Shown: positions 23,633-33,031 of the stretch, piece after piece
How positions within the stretch are numbered: the stretch's first letter is position 1
Layout: every line of letters begins with the position of its first letter
Virus record (IMG/VR): IMGVR_UViG_3300035698_016083
Coordinates: 1 to 64,000 of that record
Origin: a virus
Reading direction: 5' to 3' (one strand)
Length of the DNA stretch: 64,000 nt
Translations under genes and position numbers: made by a program
Notes under the pieces: generated by a model
The model's database searches: none
Told to the model about the DNA's origin: nothing
The model's input: only the letters and a program-made list of their open reading frames with translations

Positions 23633-25363
23633 TTAGGTATCGACGGTACGAATAACTGAAGTTGATCCGCCGTTTGTACCCATTGTACCGGTCGCGATGT
23701 ATTCCTTAATAGGAGAACCAGCGCCGTCACGAGCTTTGATAACGAACTTACGATCGGCATCATAAACGAATGTGAATTCTTCAGGATCAACTGTGGTTAA
23801 TTTATCCACGTAGGATACAAACGCTCTATTACCACCTGTAGCATTTACTGATGCAAAATCTTCTTGACCATCAGTTGTATCAACAGTAAAGATTGCGCCT
23901 GTGAAAGATGTATAGTGTAGCTTTCTCCAGAATCCATCGTTATCTTCTAGACGAATGAATCCAACTTCGGGAGTATCCGATGGGATAGAAGCAGACATTT
24001 CAAAGGCAGTTAAGTTATCAGCGTTGAGAAGAGCGTTTGTTGTCATCTGGTTGTAATCAATTTCAGGATTACCAGAAGCGTCTGTTGCTGCGCCATCCCA
24101 TGGGCCGATTAAGATATAATCTTCACCGACTTCAGGGTTGTTAACCGTAAACGTCACGTTGTTTGGAGGGGTAATACCAGTGTTGGTAAGATCGAATACA
24201 AGGTCTGTCGCTGCAAGATCTGCGGTTTCTAGGGATTGACCGTAAGAACCAATTAGAGCAGAACCGGTTGATGTACCAATAAACGGTGTGTTAAGAAGAG
24301 GCGAACGATCGGTAACTGTTACATTTACCGCAACTGTCGCTGCAGAAATACCGCCGGTAATTACACCGCCGTCACCTGGTAGACCACCTGTTAGAAGTTG
24401 TAGCCAAATAAGCGTACCTGCTGTAGGACTGTTAATCGCGAGCATTTGACCTGTACCAACCGCACCACCAGAACCAGCTGTCCAAGCAACATCTTCTGCA
24501 GGAGCAAATGTTCCTGTAGGTGAGTCGACAGTAATCTGTGTTGTGATACCTCTGAATAGTTCAGGATCGATTCCGTAGATGAAGTCTGTAGCACCCTCAC
24601 GCGTTAGATATTTTGTGAATTCGACAAACTGATTAATAGTCTTTGCACCGCGATCCCACTCGGAGTAATAATCCTCTACAGTTGTATCGTTGTTAACATC
24701 GATTTGTCTGAAACCATATGCAAGATCGTAAACTGTTTCACCACCAGCGGTAGCTACTATCAGATTTTGATTCAGTGTTAATGCGTTAGTTGAGATCGAG
24801 ATAATTTGATATTCAGCAACGTCTGTTGCAACACCTGTCTGAATGAAATCGCCTTCAGCAAACTGCGTACCATCGGCAACATTTAATACTGCCTGACCGG
24901 TTGAGTTAACACCGGATACTGTTGTTGTGGAATCGGTTCTTGCCATGTATACGTCAGCCCAACCAGCCACCGTAGCAGGTGCTGTTGTGTTGTTCAAGTC
25001 GTTAGCATCAGCCAAAGCGAGAACGTTGTTACCACGAGCTGTTGCGTTAATTGGGAATTCGCCATATGTTTTATTGAACGTACGATTTGTTCCAAGCAAC
25101 TTACGAGTATCAATATCTACACCACCAGTCTTAACTTTAAGTAAGAAACGGTGCGAGATACCCTGAACTGAGTCTGAGTTTAGACCCTGTGAGATAAGAT
25201 AATTATCGCCTGATGTCCACGTGTTTGCAGTACCACCAAACAATACACCGGTAATAACCGTGCCTGTATTTTCAGTAATAAGTGCTTGAGAACCATCAGT
25301 TGTGTTTTTAATTACATAACCAACCCATTCATCAGTTGTCCAAGCTTCGCCTGAATCTGTCAT
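23633..25363 (-). CDS. large virion protein, C-terminal part of a frameshifted gene
   Basis: A 576-residue fragment beginning MTDSGEAWTTDEWVG and ending TVDT, rich in Gly, Thr and Asp, with a core QFVEFTKYLTREGATDFIYG. The same frame is open upstream through 25600 and would join the 77-residue protein at 25588-25821 but for an 11-bp tandem duplication at 25618-25643. Without the duplication one gene of 25821-23633 would encode about 725 residues. The fragment may be translated from its own ATG, but no good Shine-Dalgarno is apparent. Probable virion/fibre protein. Confidence 0.65.
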   Translation of the reverse strand: MTDSGEAWTTDEWVGYVIKNTTDGSQALITENTGTVITGVLFGGTANTWTSGDNYLISQGLNSDSVQGISHRFLLKVKTGGVDIDTRKLLGTNRTFNKTYGEFPINATARGNNVLALADANDLNNTTAPATVAGWADVYMARTDSTTTVSGVNSTGQAVLNVADGTQFAEGDFIQTGVATDVAEYQIISISTNALTLNQNLIVATAGGETVYDLAYGFRQIDVNNDTTVEDYYSEWDRGAKTINQFVEFTKYLTREGATDFIYGIDPELFRGITTQITVDSPTGTFAPAEDVAWTAGSGGAVGTGQMLAINSPTAGTLIWLQLLTGGLPGDGGVITGGISAATVAVNVTVTDRSPLLNTPFIGTSTGSALIGSYGQSLETADLAATDLVFDLTNTGITPPNNVTFTVNNPEVGEDYILIGPWDGAATDASGNPEIDYNQMTTNALLNADNLTAFEMSASIPSDTPEVGFIRLEDNDGFWRKLHYTSFTGAIFTVDTTDGQEDFASVNATGGNRAFVSYVDKLTTVDPEEFTFVYDADRKFVIKARDGAGSPIKEYIATGTMGTNGGSTSVIRTVDT

Positions 25364-25587
25364 TGTTGCTGCACCAGATGATGTATCATCCGCGCCACCA
25401 ACACCAAAGTTCCAGAAGTCGTCTGCAAGTACACCACCGTTTTGGTGAATCTGAATAACAACGCCGATGTTACCAAAGTTTGTTAGTCCGTCAAAAATTA
25501 CTTCTGAACCACCTGTTCCCTGAACAATTGATCCATCATAAAGGTGTTCTGCTGCTGCATCTGTTATTGTGTAACCACCTAATAGGG

Positions 25588-25821
25588 TTACGAAGTTGTC
25601 GGTCGCACGAGATGATGGTAAGATGTCTGTAAGATGTCTGTAATATCTAGTTCATCATTATCCCCGGGAATAGCATTTGGATCATCTGCTAGACCTTGGA
25701 GCCATCTGTGAAATTGAATTACTGTTGCGTATGACGCTGCGGTCACACCATGATCTGCGCCGGTATAGTCAATCACTAATGTTCCGCGATCAATTGTCCA
25801 GTCTGTTGCTACTATTGCCAT
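25588..25821 (-). CDS. virion protein, N-terminal part of a frameshifted gene
   Basis: A 77-residue product with the start MAIVATDWTIDRGTLVIDYT and QFHRWLQGLADDPNAIPGDN, then shifted out of frame after ELDITDILQTS. The correct continuation (LPSSRATDNFVTLLGGYTI) lies in another frame. A tandem 11-bp duplication, seen at 25618-25643, explains the shift. A perfect late promoter stands 55 bp upstream, so the operon is expressed even if the full protein is not. Confidence 0.65.
   Translation of the reverse strand: MAIVATDWTIDRGTLVIDYTGADHGVTAASYATVIQFHRWLQGLADDPNAIPGDNDELDITDILQTSYHHLVRPTTS
25618..25643. repeat. 11-bp tandem duplication causing a frameshift
   Basis: GTAAGATGTCT at 25618-25628 is repeated exactly at 25629-25639 and followed by GTAA. 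Removing one copy fuses the two reading frames on the minus strand into one long virion gene. Confidence 0.9.
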
Positions 25822-25875
25822 TCTATTGATAGCTCCTTGTTTTTGTTTTTATTTTTATAACAATATTCTTATCAT

Positions 25876-25883
25876 TATTTATA
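25876..25883 (-). promoter_or_regulatory. late promoter of the fibre cluster
   Basis: A perfect TATAAATA on the minus strand, 55 bp before the ATG at 25821, between the collagen-like gene and the frameshifted virion gene. Confidence 0.8.
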
Positions 25884-25884
25884 C

Positions 25885-26952
25885 TTATGAGTACGTGAAA
25901 CTTAACCTATTATCCCATATTTTTATGAAATTATCAGTACCATCAGCCCATAATATAGTTAGATCTTTAGTTGTAGGATCCTCATATACTCTTTTTATTC
26001 TCCATAATGCAGACGATGTTGCAGTTCCTGGAACCGCCTCACCAATGTATGTGTTATCACCAGCGATATCAATTTGTTTAGAGTATTGCATTTCCATTTG
26101 TACCTGTAGTGATAATAAAACCTCAGTCAAATCTGTGACCACGAATTTTTTAGTTGTGCTGTTGAATATTAAAATGGAATCATGACCTACATCAGAAATC
26201 ATCTTCATTTCAACATCAGCATTATCTAATATTTTATATGAACCACCGCCACCTAATGATGCAAGTGATCTATTAACTGCCGCGCGAAAATCACTGTTTT
26301 GTTTTTCGACTGCTTCTATATGGGGAGCCATATCTGGCTCTTTAGCATCTTGTCCTGCTGGACCTATTTCACCTTTGGATCCGCGCTTCCCTTGGATTCC
26401 CACATCTCCTCTGAGACCTCTGGGACCGGATGGACCCATTCCACCTTGCTCACCTCGGACACCGGTTTTGCCAGACTTTCCATCTGCGCCATCACCGCCT
26501 TGACTTCCGGTAATACCCACCAATCCGCGTTCTCCGCGGGATCCGGTCTTACCATTTTCACCTTGCGAACCGTTGGGTCCAGTATCTCCGCTTTTTCCCC
26601 GAGATCCTGTTTTACCTGTGGCACCATTAGGGCCCATTGGTCCAACCAATCCTTGACTGCCTTTTGAACCATCTTTTCCATTGACTCCATCCAGTCCTGT
26701 TGGACCTTGAGAACCATCTTTTCCATCTGGTCCGGGAATTCCTGCATCGCCTTTTGGTCCATTCCGACCATTTTTTCCCACATCGCCACTATTGCCAATT
26801 TTTCCCTCAAGCCCGATAGGACCTCGTCGTCCGATTTCGCCTTTATCACCTTTATCACCCTTTTTTCCTCGTGGTCCTGGAATAGCTCTAATTGATTTTT
26901 TCGCTTTTTCCATAACCGCTAACATCAAAGCAATTTGTGTTTGCTGTTTCAT
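25885..26952 (-). CDS. collagen-like virion protein
   Basis: A 355-residue protein. A short helical N-terminus (MLAVMEKAKKS) leads into 59 uninterrupted Gly-X-Y triplets (residues 26-202), which should form a collagen triple helix. A coiled-coil-like spacer and a beta-rich C-terminal domain follow, containing SSALWRIKRVYED and IKIWDNRLSF, probably for trimerisation or receptor contact. Lysine is common in the repeats; six triplets have it in the Y position. It starts two bases after gp20. Phage collagen-like proteins usually form fibres or head whiskers. The helix is certain from the pattern; its location in the virion is inferred. Confidence 0.85.
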   Translation of the reverse strand: MKQQTQIALMLAVMEKAKKSIRAIPGPRGKKGDKGDKGEIGRRGPIGLEGKIGNSGDVGKNGRNGPKGDAGIPGPDGKDGSQGPTGLDGVNGKDGSKGSQGLVGPMGPNGATGKTGSRGKSGDTGPNGSQGENGKTGSRGERGLVGITGSQGGDGADGKSGKTGVRGEQGGMGPSGPRGLRGDVGIQGKRGSKGEIGPAGQDAKEPDMAPHIEAVEKQNSDFRAAVNRSLASLGGGGSYKILDNADVEMKMISDVGHDSILIFNSTTKKFVVTDLTEVLLSLQVQMEMQYSKQIDIAGDNTYIGEAVPGTATSSALWRIKRVYEDPTTKDLTILWADGTDNFIKIWDNRLSFTYS

Positions 26953-26954
26953 AA

Positions 26955-28607
26955 TTAATCCTTATCTAAGTATTCTATAACCTTTTCCACTAAAAGAGCT
27001 TCCTGATCTGGTGTAACTTCTACATCCTCATTTGGATCTTCTTTTGGTGCTTTTTTAACACTCAGATGGAATTTATCTTCATCCTCATCACCAATTGCAC
27101 CACCATTTGCTTCAGCGGCAGCAGCTTCTTTTTCAGCTTTTTCTTTAGCCTCTTTATCCATCTCTGCTCTCATGACTTTAATTTCTTCTTCATTAAGACG
27201 AAGAACATTTTTCATGATCCAATTTTCGGAAACAAATTGACCTGCATAATTTGCAGCGTTATCAAGAATAGCAAGACGCTCTTGAAGAAGCTGGTTCTCT
27301 TTTAATTCTGAGAAGTTGTTATCTTTAATATAATCAACTACTAGATTATTTTTCCAACCTTCCCAATCAGCCTCTGTAATAACATTCTTAAGCATAAGCT
27401 GCTTTTTAAGCAACTCTAAGAATAATTTCGAAAACTTCTTACGAATTCTGTCAATGAATTTTTGGAATTTTACTTCATCGCGATCGATTTCATTATCTCG
27501 ACCCATGGAGAATTTTTGCTCTTGCTCTAATCTTCCCATTGGAACATTAAGAGAACGATAAAGTCTTTTCTGAAAGTAAATTACGTCTTCAATATCACCA
27601 AGATTTTGTCCACCCGGTAGTGTCGAAATTTCAGTACCCTTACCACCTTCACGTCTCGGAAGCCAGAAATCCTCGAGCATAGTCATATGCTTGCGTTCAT
27701 CTTTAATAGCACCAGTTGAACTATCATAAACAAGTTTGTTACGATACTTTGACATGATACTCTTCATGTATTCGTCGGACTTACCTTTTGGAAGGTTACC
27801 GGTATCTACATAAAATATTCTTCTTTCGGGAGCGCGAGAGAGACGATAGATGACAAGTGAGTCTTCCATCATTCTTAACTGATTTACCGGTTTTAATGCT
27901 TTATGAAGATATGAAATTACTTTTTTTCTAGTGTCATCTAATAAACCGGAAGTAACATAACTGACTGAATCCTCAGTCATTTTTATACCACCAATAGTCA
28001 TACCAGGCTTTTCCTGATAGATGAAATATTCATTGGTACCTGTAACAATTTTTGCTTTTGTTACTTTATCTTCTTTATATTTAACCTCTTTGATTTTACG
28101 AATTTTCGCTCCATCAATAAATCTAATCTCTTTAATACCACCTTTTTTATTATTCTCATCAATCAAAATGTGGTGTGCCAGACGTCCGTCTACATACCAT
28201 CTACGGAACATATCTGGTCCATCATCATTGAAATCCAACATGGAAACAATGTTATCAAACTCTTCAGTCATTTTCTTCTTGATTGAATCGGGTATTTTTG
28301 TTGCTGCGTCCATGTTAAGACTCACAGAGGATTCAAGCTCTGATGTTGAAATTGCTTCATTAACAATTTCATCAATAGCTGTATCAACTTCTGGGAACAT
28401 GGAAATTCCGCGATATTTCATGATAAGAGCATAATTATCTTTAGCCTTATCACCATCAATATCTACATAATGACCAAGATGCCCAGCTGTGGTTTGCATA
28501 ACATAACCGGAACCGTCTTCGTCTTTTGGAGGCACTACAGATATTCTGGTTTTTTCACCAGGTCTCTTTAGCTCCCATCCTAATATCTTAAATGTTCTAT
28601 CTGCCAT
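26955..28607 (-). CDS. 20: portal protein (T4 gp20-like)
   Basis: A 550-residue protein (T4 gp20: 524) with the typical gp20 run: YRGISMFPEVDTAIDEIVNE, MFRRWYVDGRLAHH, KKVISYLHKALKPVNQLRMMEDSLVIYRLSRAPERR (in pieces), YVDTGNLPKGK and NLGDIEDVIYFQKRLYRSL. Twelve copies form the DNA entry channel and the terminase docking site. It ends next to the collagen-like gene rather than gp67, because a fibre cluster is inserted here. A late-type element lies 50 bp upstream. Confidence 0.97.
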   Translation of the reverse strand: MADRTFKILGWELKRPGEKTRISVVPPKDEDGSGYVMQTTAGHLGHYVDIDGDKAKDNYALIMKYRGISMFPEVDTAIDEIVNEAISTSELESSVSLNMDAATKIPDSIKKKMTEEFDNIVSMLDFNDDGPDMFRRWYVDGRLAHHILIDENNKKGGIKEIRFIDGAKIRKIKEVKYKEDKVTKAKIVTGTNEYFIYQEKPGMTIGGIKMTEDSVSYVTSGLLDDTRKKVISYLHKALKPVNQLRMMEDSLVIYRLSRAPERRIFYVDTGNLPKGKSDEYMKSIMSKYRNKLVYDSSTGAIKDERKHMTMLEDFWLPRREGGKGTEISTLPGGQNLGDIEDVIYFQKRLYRSLNVPMGRLEQEQKFSMGRDNEIDRDEVKFQKFIDRIRKKFSKLFLELLKKQLMLKNVITEADWEGWKNNLVVDYIKDNNFSELKENQLLQERLAILDNAANYAGQFVSENWIMKNVLRLNEEEIKVMRAEMDKEAKEKAEKEAAAAEANGGAIGDEDEDKFHLSVKKAPKEDPNEDVEVTPDQEALLVEKVIEYLDKD

Positions 28608-28629
28608 AACGATCCTTAATATTGATGAA

Positions 28630-28651
28630 AGGACGGGTGTTTTCCCGTCCT
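28630..28651 (-). other. hairpin between gp19 and gp20
   Basis: AGGACGGG-6 nt-CCCGTCCT, a perfect 8-bp stem just after the gp19 stop. On the minus strand only three T residues follow, so it may be a weak terminator or an RNA-processing/stability element. Confidence 0.5.
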
Positions 28652-28656
28652 CTCTT

Positions 28657-28664
28657 TACTTATA
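28657..28664 (-). promoter_or_regulatory. possible late promoter of gp20
   Basis: TATAAGTA on the minus strand, one base off the late consensus, 50 bp before the gp20 ATG. It lies directly upstream of the hairpin, which would be in the leader. Confidence 0.35.
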
Positions 28665-28666
28665 AC

Positions 28667-29200
28667 TTATGAAGTGGTGCTTGATTCCCAGTACTGGTAC
28701 TGGAATGTAACAGTATACTCTTCAATTGTGTCTGTGGCATCGAAACTTACTGCGATTTCTGATAGATCTGTTGGAAATGCGTCAGTCATTTGATATGACT
28801 TAAGTATTGTCCCATCGCGATCTAACTGATCAACAACTAGATTCGCCATATATGAAGACGGATCAGTTCTACCAACATTAAGTCTGTGATGGTTGATTTC
28901 GTTCATCCATCTTTCTAGACTATCACGAATAGTGAAACCTGTGTCGTTCATTATAGTAACTACCCAAGGATCGAAAACTCGATCCCCGGCAATTTTAAGC
29001 TGTCGTCCACGGAATGGGATTGGAATTATACCCATTGTTGATTGTGGGAGTGATGCAGTTTTAATAAGAAACTTTGAAGCTTCGTTTACCCCATCAGCAT
29101 CAATACCGTTTGGTATTGTTAGTCCAACGCTGAATAGATTGGGACGTGCGCCACCACCTTTTAGTTGACCTTTTAGATCGTCAATTCCTAAAATGCTCAT
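28667..29200 (-). CDS. 19: tail tube protein (T4 gp19-like)
   Basis: A 177-residue protein (T4 gp19: 163) directly after the sheath gene, as in T4. Family features include NLFSVGLTIPNG, a PQSTMGIIPIPFRGRQLKIAG-like strand pair and WVVTIMNDTGFTIRDSLERW. Hexameric rings of it form the inner tube of the contractile tail. AGGGA-like Shine-Dalgarno sequence stands before the ATG. A second family member is at 4357-4854. Confidence 0.93.
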   Translation of the reverse strand: MSILGIDDLKGQLKGGGARPNLFSVGLTIPNGIDADGVNEASKFLIKTASLPQSTMGIIPIPFRGRQLKIAGDRVFDPWVVTIMNDTGFTIRDSLERWMNEINHHRLNVGRTDPSSYMANLVVDQLDRDGTILKSYQMTDAFPTDLSEIAVSFDATDTIEEYTVTFQYQYWESSTTS

Positions 29201-29213
29201 CTTTTATTCTCCC

Positions 29214-30950
29214 TTATACCGCGCCAACAACTTCTTCGAAACTTACGCCTGTTCGCGTAGCGACAAAGTTCAATGTAACATTGTTAATTGACTGAGCCGG
29301 GTCTACGAAGATCGAAGCCACGAATTCGTTATTATCTATAACGGTTGGTGTGTTGTTAGTTGTATCACAAATTACTGAGTATTCTGTAACACCTCTACGT
29401 GATTTGATATCTCTTAGATATGGTTCTACCTTACCTAGGAAATCCGCTCTTGTAAATTCATCGTTGAATTCGAAGATTACATCGCGCGCTGCCTTTGCAA
29501 TAGCTCTTTCCATTGATAGGAATAGACGGCGTACGTTGATTCTATCGAACGCTGATGGACGTCCAAGTTTTGTTTTATCCCCATAAAGAATAATACCTTC
29601 TCCTGGGAAATTAGTGATTGCATTAATACTAGATCTGTAAAGTGAATCACGATCTGTTTTTAGAGGTGAATAGGCAACATCCTGAACACCCACATACTGA
29701 CCTCTACGAGAACCAGCTGGTGAATACCAAGGTGCGGACACCTTATCTGAAGCAGCCATAATTCCTGCAGTTGAGGAAGCAGCTGGGATCCAAATCATTT
29801 TATCGTTATATTTATCATACACTTTCAAGTAGTTATTATCTAAGAATACGTAAGATGATGCATTTAAACCATCCGCAAAAGTCTTAGAAGAAGCTACTCT
29901 TGTTGAACTACCTATAATTGCTTCGCGCGGTGGGGAAGCTATAACTATGCAATCTTTTCTCTGTGTTCCTGCAATTGCTGCTAGATCCGCTACCACTGTA
30001 ATCTGATCCGCATTTGAAGTCATACCCGGGGCGATTAGGAAATCAACGGTTGTTGTTTCTTTATCCTCAAAGTGATCAAAAGCAGCTGCAAGTTCTGAAG
30101 TTCCTAATGAACCAGAATTTACTCCACCGGAGAAGGTGAAAGATGTAGCTACTAGAGTTGAATCACCGTTGTAATTCTTAGGTGTTCCAGGGGTTAGTGC
30201 AGTACCAGCTGCGCCAGTATTTGTGAAATCAGAATCAAATCCTACCATTTTAACATATTCTGATTTATTATTTATTACATCAATCGCATAATTACTAGTT
30301 CCGTTACTATTTTTAGCATCGGTTGCAAGTGAGACAAAAGGATATTTTTCAAGAATAGTACCAACAGAACCTGTGATTTCTCCGGTTTTATCTATAACTA
30401 CAACATGGGCTTCATCGTAAGTACCATTTCTATCTTCTGCATAAACTGATGTATATGGTCCTTCGTTAAATTCATCCTTATATGTCCATCCGTTCCATGT
30501 TCCGTGATCTGAGTCTGCTGGACAGATTTGAACCTCAATGCTATTACCAAGTGACCCTGGGAATTTAGCAATGTATGTGTGATCGCTATCACCCAGAGCT
30601 GAAGTTTGATTATCAAAATCTTCTTCGTTTTTTACTATGGGTGCGTCAGCTGATGCATTTGCTCTAGAGTTTCTTGCAGCAGAGGTGACTTCTCTTACAA
30701 CCATAAGGTTGTCTGAGTATCTTAGAAAGTATACTGATTGGTGAAAATCTACTGAATTGTTGTTGTCTGGTGTTCCGAATGTAGAAACCAATCCTGCTTC
30801 ATTAGCAGTGAGAATTGGTTCATCGACCGGACCCCAATTAAAGTTGCCTGCAATTACGCCAGTAGAAGATGCTATGTTAGCAATGCGACCTGAAAGATCG
30901 ATTTCTCTGTAGTTTACGGCAGGAGACGCTGAGGGAATGCCTAGAGTCAT
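29214..30950 (-). CDS. 18: tail sheath protein (T4 gp18-like)
   Basis: A 578-residue contractile sheath subunit (T4 gp18: 659). It starts GIPSASPAVNYREIDLSGRI, typical of sheath proteins, has APWYSPAGSRRGQYVGV before the conserved C-terminal domain, and RRLFLSMERAIAKAARDVIFEFND in the sheath core. The C-terminal strand for inter-subunit wiring is present. A CATAAATA late promoter lies 58 bp upstream; gp19 follows 13 bp later. Confidence 0.96.
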   Translation of the reverse strand: MTLGIPSASPAVNYREIDLSGRIANIASSTGVIAGNFNWGPVDEPILTANEAGLVSTFGTPDNNNSVDFHQSVYFLRYSDNLMVVREVTSAARNSRANASADAPIVKNEEDFDNQTSALGDSDHTYIAKFPGSLGNSIEVQICPADSDHGTWNGWTYKDEFNEGPYTSVYAEDRNGTYDEAHVVVIDKTGEITGSVGTILEKYPFVSLATDAKNSNGTSNYAIDVINNKSEYVKMVGFDSDFTNTGAAGTALTPGTPKNYNGDSTLVATSFTFSGGVNSGSLGTSELAAAFDHFEDKETTTVDFLIAPGMTSNADQITVVADLAAIAGTQRKDCIVIASPPREAIIGSSTRVASSKTFADGLNASSYVFLDNNYLKVYDKYNDKMIWIPAASSTAGIMAASDKVSAPWYSPAGSRRGQYVGVQDVAYSPLKTDRDSLYRSSINAITNFPGEGIILYGDKTKLGRPSAFDRINVRRLFLSMERAIAKAARDVIFEFNDEFTRADFLGKVEPYLRDIKSRRGVTEYSVICDTTNNTPTVIDNNEFVASIFVDPAQSINNVTLNFVATRTGVSFEEVVGAV

Positions 30951-31007
30951 TTTATTCTCCTTGTGAAATTATACGGCTTATCATAATACGTTTATATCAA
31001 TCACATC

Positions 31008-31015
31008 TATTTATG
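31008..31015 (-). promoter_or_regulatory. late promoter of gp18-gp19
   Basis: CATAAATA on the minus strand, 58 bp before the gp18 ATG, in the 77-bp gap after the terminase gene. Confidence 0.65.
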
Positions 31016-31027
31016 AATATTTTCGAT

Positions 31028-32650
31028 TTAAAAATCTGGTCCTAATGGTACTTCTGCGATTGCCCACGGATCATCAAACACATCAGGAACTTCTTTTCTC
31101 TCAAGTTCTTTGATGTAATCCTCACCATTATCAATATATCCAAACGCGGGCATTTCATTTTCTATTTCTAACATTCTATCCTCAAATAGCATTTTACTGA
31201 GATCAATATCAGTAAGATCATTAAAGAAATTTGTACCGGCAAAATACCCAAGAAGAACAAAATTCATAACTAAATCGTCATGATTACCCTCTGATGCTTC
31301 GTATGATGAACCTTTTGCTACAAAGGTTGAAACTTCTAATATAGTATTCTCGTCGACAATATTTAGTTTATTTTCTTCAAGTAAATCCTTGAATGACGAA
31401 CATCCAATTCTCTTAACTTTTTTGCTCATGTTGAGACCTAGAGCAGATGCTTTAATTGCGGATTCGACGAACATATTTTCATATTCAAGATCGTAATATA
31501 AACCGTTACACACAACTTGCCCAGCGTCATTTGCCTCAATTACAACTAGACACTCGTTATACATATTCGCATATTTGTATATTAGATTTGGGAACAATAG
31601 TGGTGAGATCATATTAGATCTGTATGTGAACACCTGTTGCCACGGTGAGACGGTGAGATCAATAATGTTGAATGTTGAATAATCGAGACCCCTACCCTTC
31701 GCTACGTCAACCATCATTACATAATTATGTTTCTTATCGGGTTCTGCGTAAACCCTCATTATGTCATCTATAGTATGTAAGGGATCTTGTGCTCTTAATC
31801 CCATCAGGGTCATAGCATTAATTAATGTATCACCAGTACCAAAGAACGTATTACCAAATTCCTGCTCAAACTGTCTAACGGAGGTGTTAGCAATAGTCTC
31901 CTGTTTCCATTCTTCGTCGCGGCCGGGAACGTCCCACCAGTCAACACGGAAAGGTACATATGAGCTCGTACCCTGAATAGCCGATTCCCACAATTTCTGA
32001 AAGATGTTACCAATACCATTTGCTGTAGATGTAATGATAACCTTAGTAGATTTACCGGCAGAAATAACAGGATATGTTGATGTGTAGAATGTTGTTGCAT
32101 CCTCAACGAATGCAAACTCATCTAAGTAAATTAAGTTAGCGGCGAAACCACGAACGGAAGATGATGAAGTACCTGCTGATAAAATACGAGAGTTGTTTGA
32201 AAATTCTATTGAACCTTTATTAAGAGATTTACACCCGGGTTGTAAGAAGAATGGGAGATTTTCTAACATCAGTGTAATTCTTGAAATCATCTCCCGCGCG
32301 ATCAAACCTTTGTTGGCTAGAACCGCAACAGTCTTACTCTCATTAAAAATAGCATACCATAAAAGATATGCAACAGATGAGATAGATTTTCCACTCTGTC
32401 TACATGCAAGAACGATGTTAAATCGATTCTCATTAAAGTTTTTAAACATCTTTTCTTGGTAGGGATATAACTCAAATGGTACCAATCCCTCGTCAAGATT
32501 GATAATCATACAATATGTTTTTGCAAAGTACGCAGGATCAGCCATACATTTACCGTATTCTGTAACCTGTTCCATCGTCCATTTTTGTTCAACACCATCG
32601 CGCTTTACTTTTATGTTACCGTTATATGAATCCTGATAATTATAATCCAT
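31028..32650 (-). CDS. 17: terminase large subunit (T4 gp17-like)
   Basis: A 540-residue packaging motor. Walker A is CRQSGKS (83-89), Walker B is IYLDE (174-178), and motif III STANG follows near 208. The nuclease domain has D315 (MMVDVAKG), E372 (VIEAND) and D459 (NHDDLV), matching the T4 gp17 acidic triad. T4 gp17 has 610 residues; the N-terminus is shorter here. The ATG touches the stop of gp16. It cuts concatemers and pumps DNA through gp20. Confidence 0.97.
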   Translation of the reverse strand: MDYNYQDSYNGNIKVKRDGVEQKWTMEQVTEYGKCMADPAYFAKTYCMIINLDEGLVPFELYPYQEKMFKNFNENRFNIVLACRQSGKSISSVAYLLWYAIFNESKTVAVLANKGLIAREMISRITLMLENLPFFLQPGCKSLNKGSIEFSNNSRILSAGTSSSSVRGFAANLIYLDEFAFVEDATTFYTSTYPVISAGKSTKVIITSTANGIGNIFQKLWESAIQGTSSYVPFRVDWWDVPGRDEEWKQETIANTSVRQFEQEFGNTFFGTGDTLINAMTLMGLRAQDPLHTIDDIMRVYAEPDKKHNYVMMVDVAKGRGLDYSTFNIIDLTVSPWQQVFTYRSNMISPLLFPNLIYKYANMYNECLVVIEANDAGQVVCNGLYYDLEYENMFVESAIKASALGLNMSKKVKRIGCSSFKDLLEENKLNIVDENTILEVSTFVAKGSSYEASEGNHDDLVMNFVLLGYFAGTNFFNDLTDIDLSKMLFEDRMLEIENEMPAFGYIDNGEDYIKELERKEVPDVFDDPWAIAEVPLGPDF

Positions 32651-33024
32651 TATGATTCTTCTGGGGTAACATCTATTACTTCCCCTTCTCGTTCAAGCTT
32701 GATTTTATTTGCTAAAACGGCTAATAGTTCAGAACTACTCCCGAGAAAAACTGTATCGTTTTTGGTGTCTTCTATGCCCGGGCGTGATTCGTTTTTAGTC
32801 GGGGCGGTAATTTCTTTATATTTTCTGTGCAATTCCATTGATTTATCATTGGTATTTGCAAGTGTAGTAAGGAGAGTAGCTAGTGCTTCAATCGATCTGG
32901 GGTGTTCTGTAGACACAGCTATTCGCATAGTCAGCTCTAAAGCCTCTTGTCCCTTTTCTAATAGATCTTGGTATACCTTTCGGGCTTCTTCATAATCTTC
33001 TTCTAAATCTTGTTCTTTTTTCAT
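32650..33024 (-). CDS. 16: terminase small subunit (T4 gp16-like)
   Basis: A 124-residue, helical, acidic protein. The middle segment (ALELTMRIAVSTEHPRSIEALATLLTTLA) is the coiled-coil oligomerisation pattern of gp16 proteins, and the C-terminal SELLAVLANKIKLE helix follows. T4 gp16 has 164 residues. It forms rings that recognise DNA and stimulate gp17. Position immediately before gp17 with a 1-bp overlap is the main support. Confidence 0.85.
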   Translation of the reverse strand: MKKEQDLEEDYEEARKVYQDLLEKGQEALELTMRIAVSTEHPRSIEALATLLTTLANTNDKSMELHRKYKEITAPTKNESRPGIEDTKNDTVFLGSSSELLAVLANKIKLEREGEVIDVTPEES

Positions 33025-33031
33025 ATCATTT

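Noticed and set aside
26364-26858. Second minus-strand frame of 164 codons within the collagen-like gene
   Set aside because: Gly-X-Y coding creates a long open frame in another register; the true frame shows 59 perfect triplets.
25885-26952. Regular repeats that could suggest a CRISPR array
   Set aside because: The 9-bp periodicity encodes Gly-X-Y triplets of a collagen-like protein; there are no constant repeats with unique spacers.
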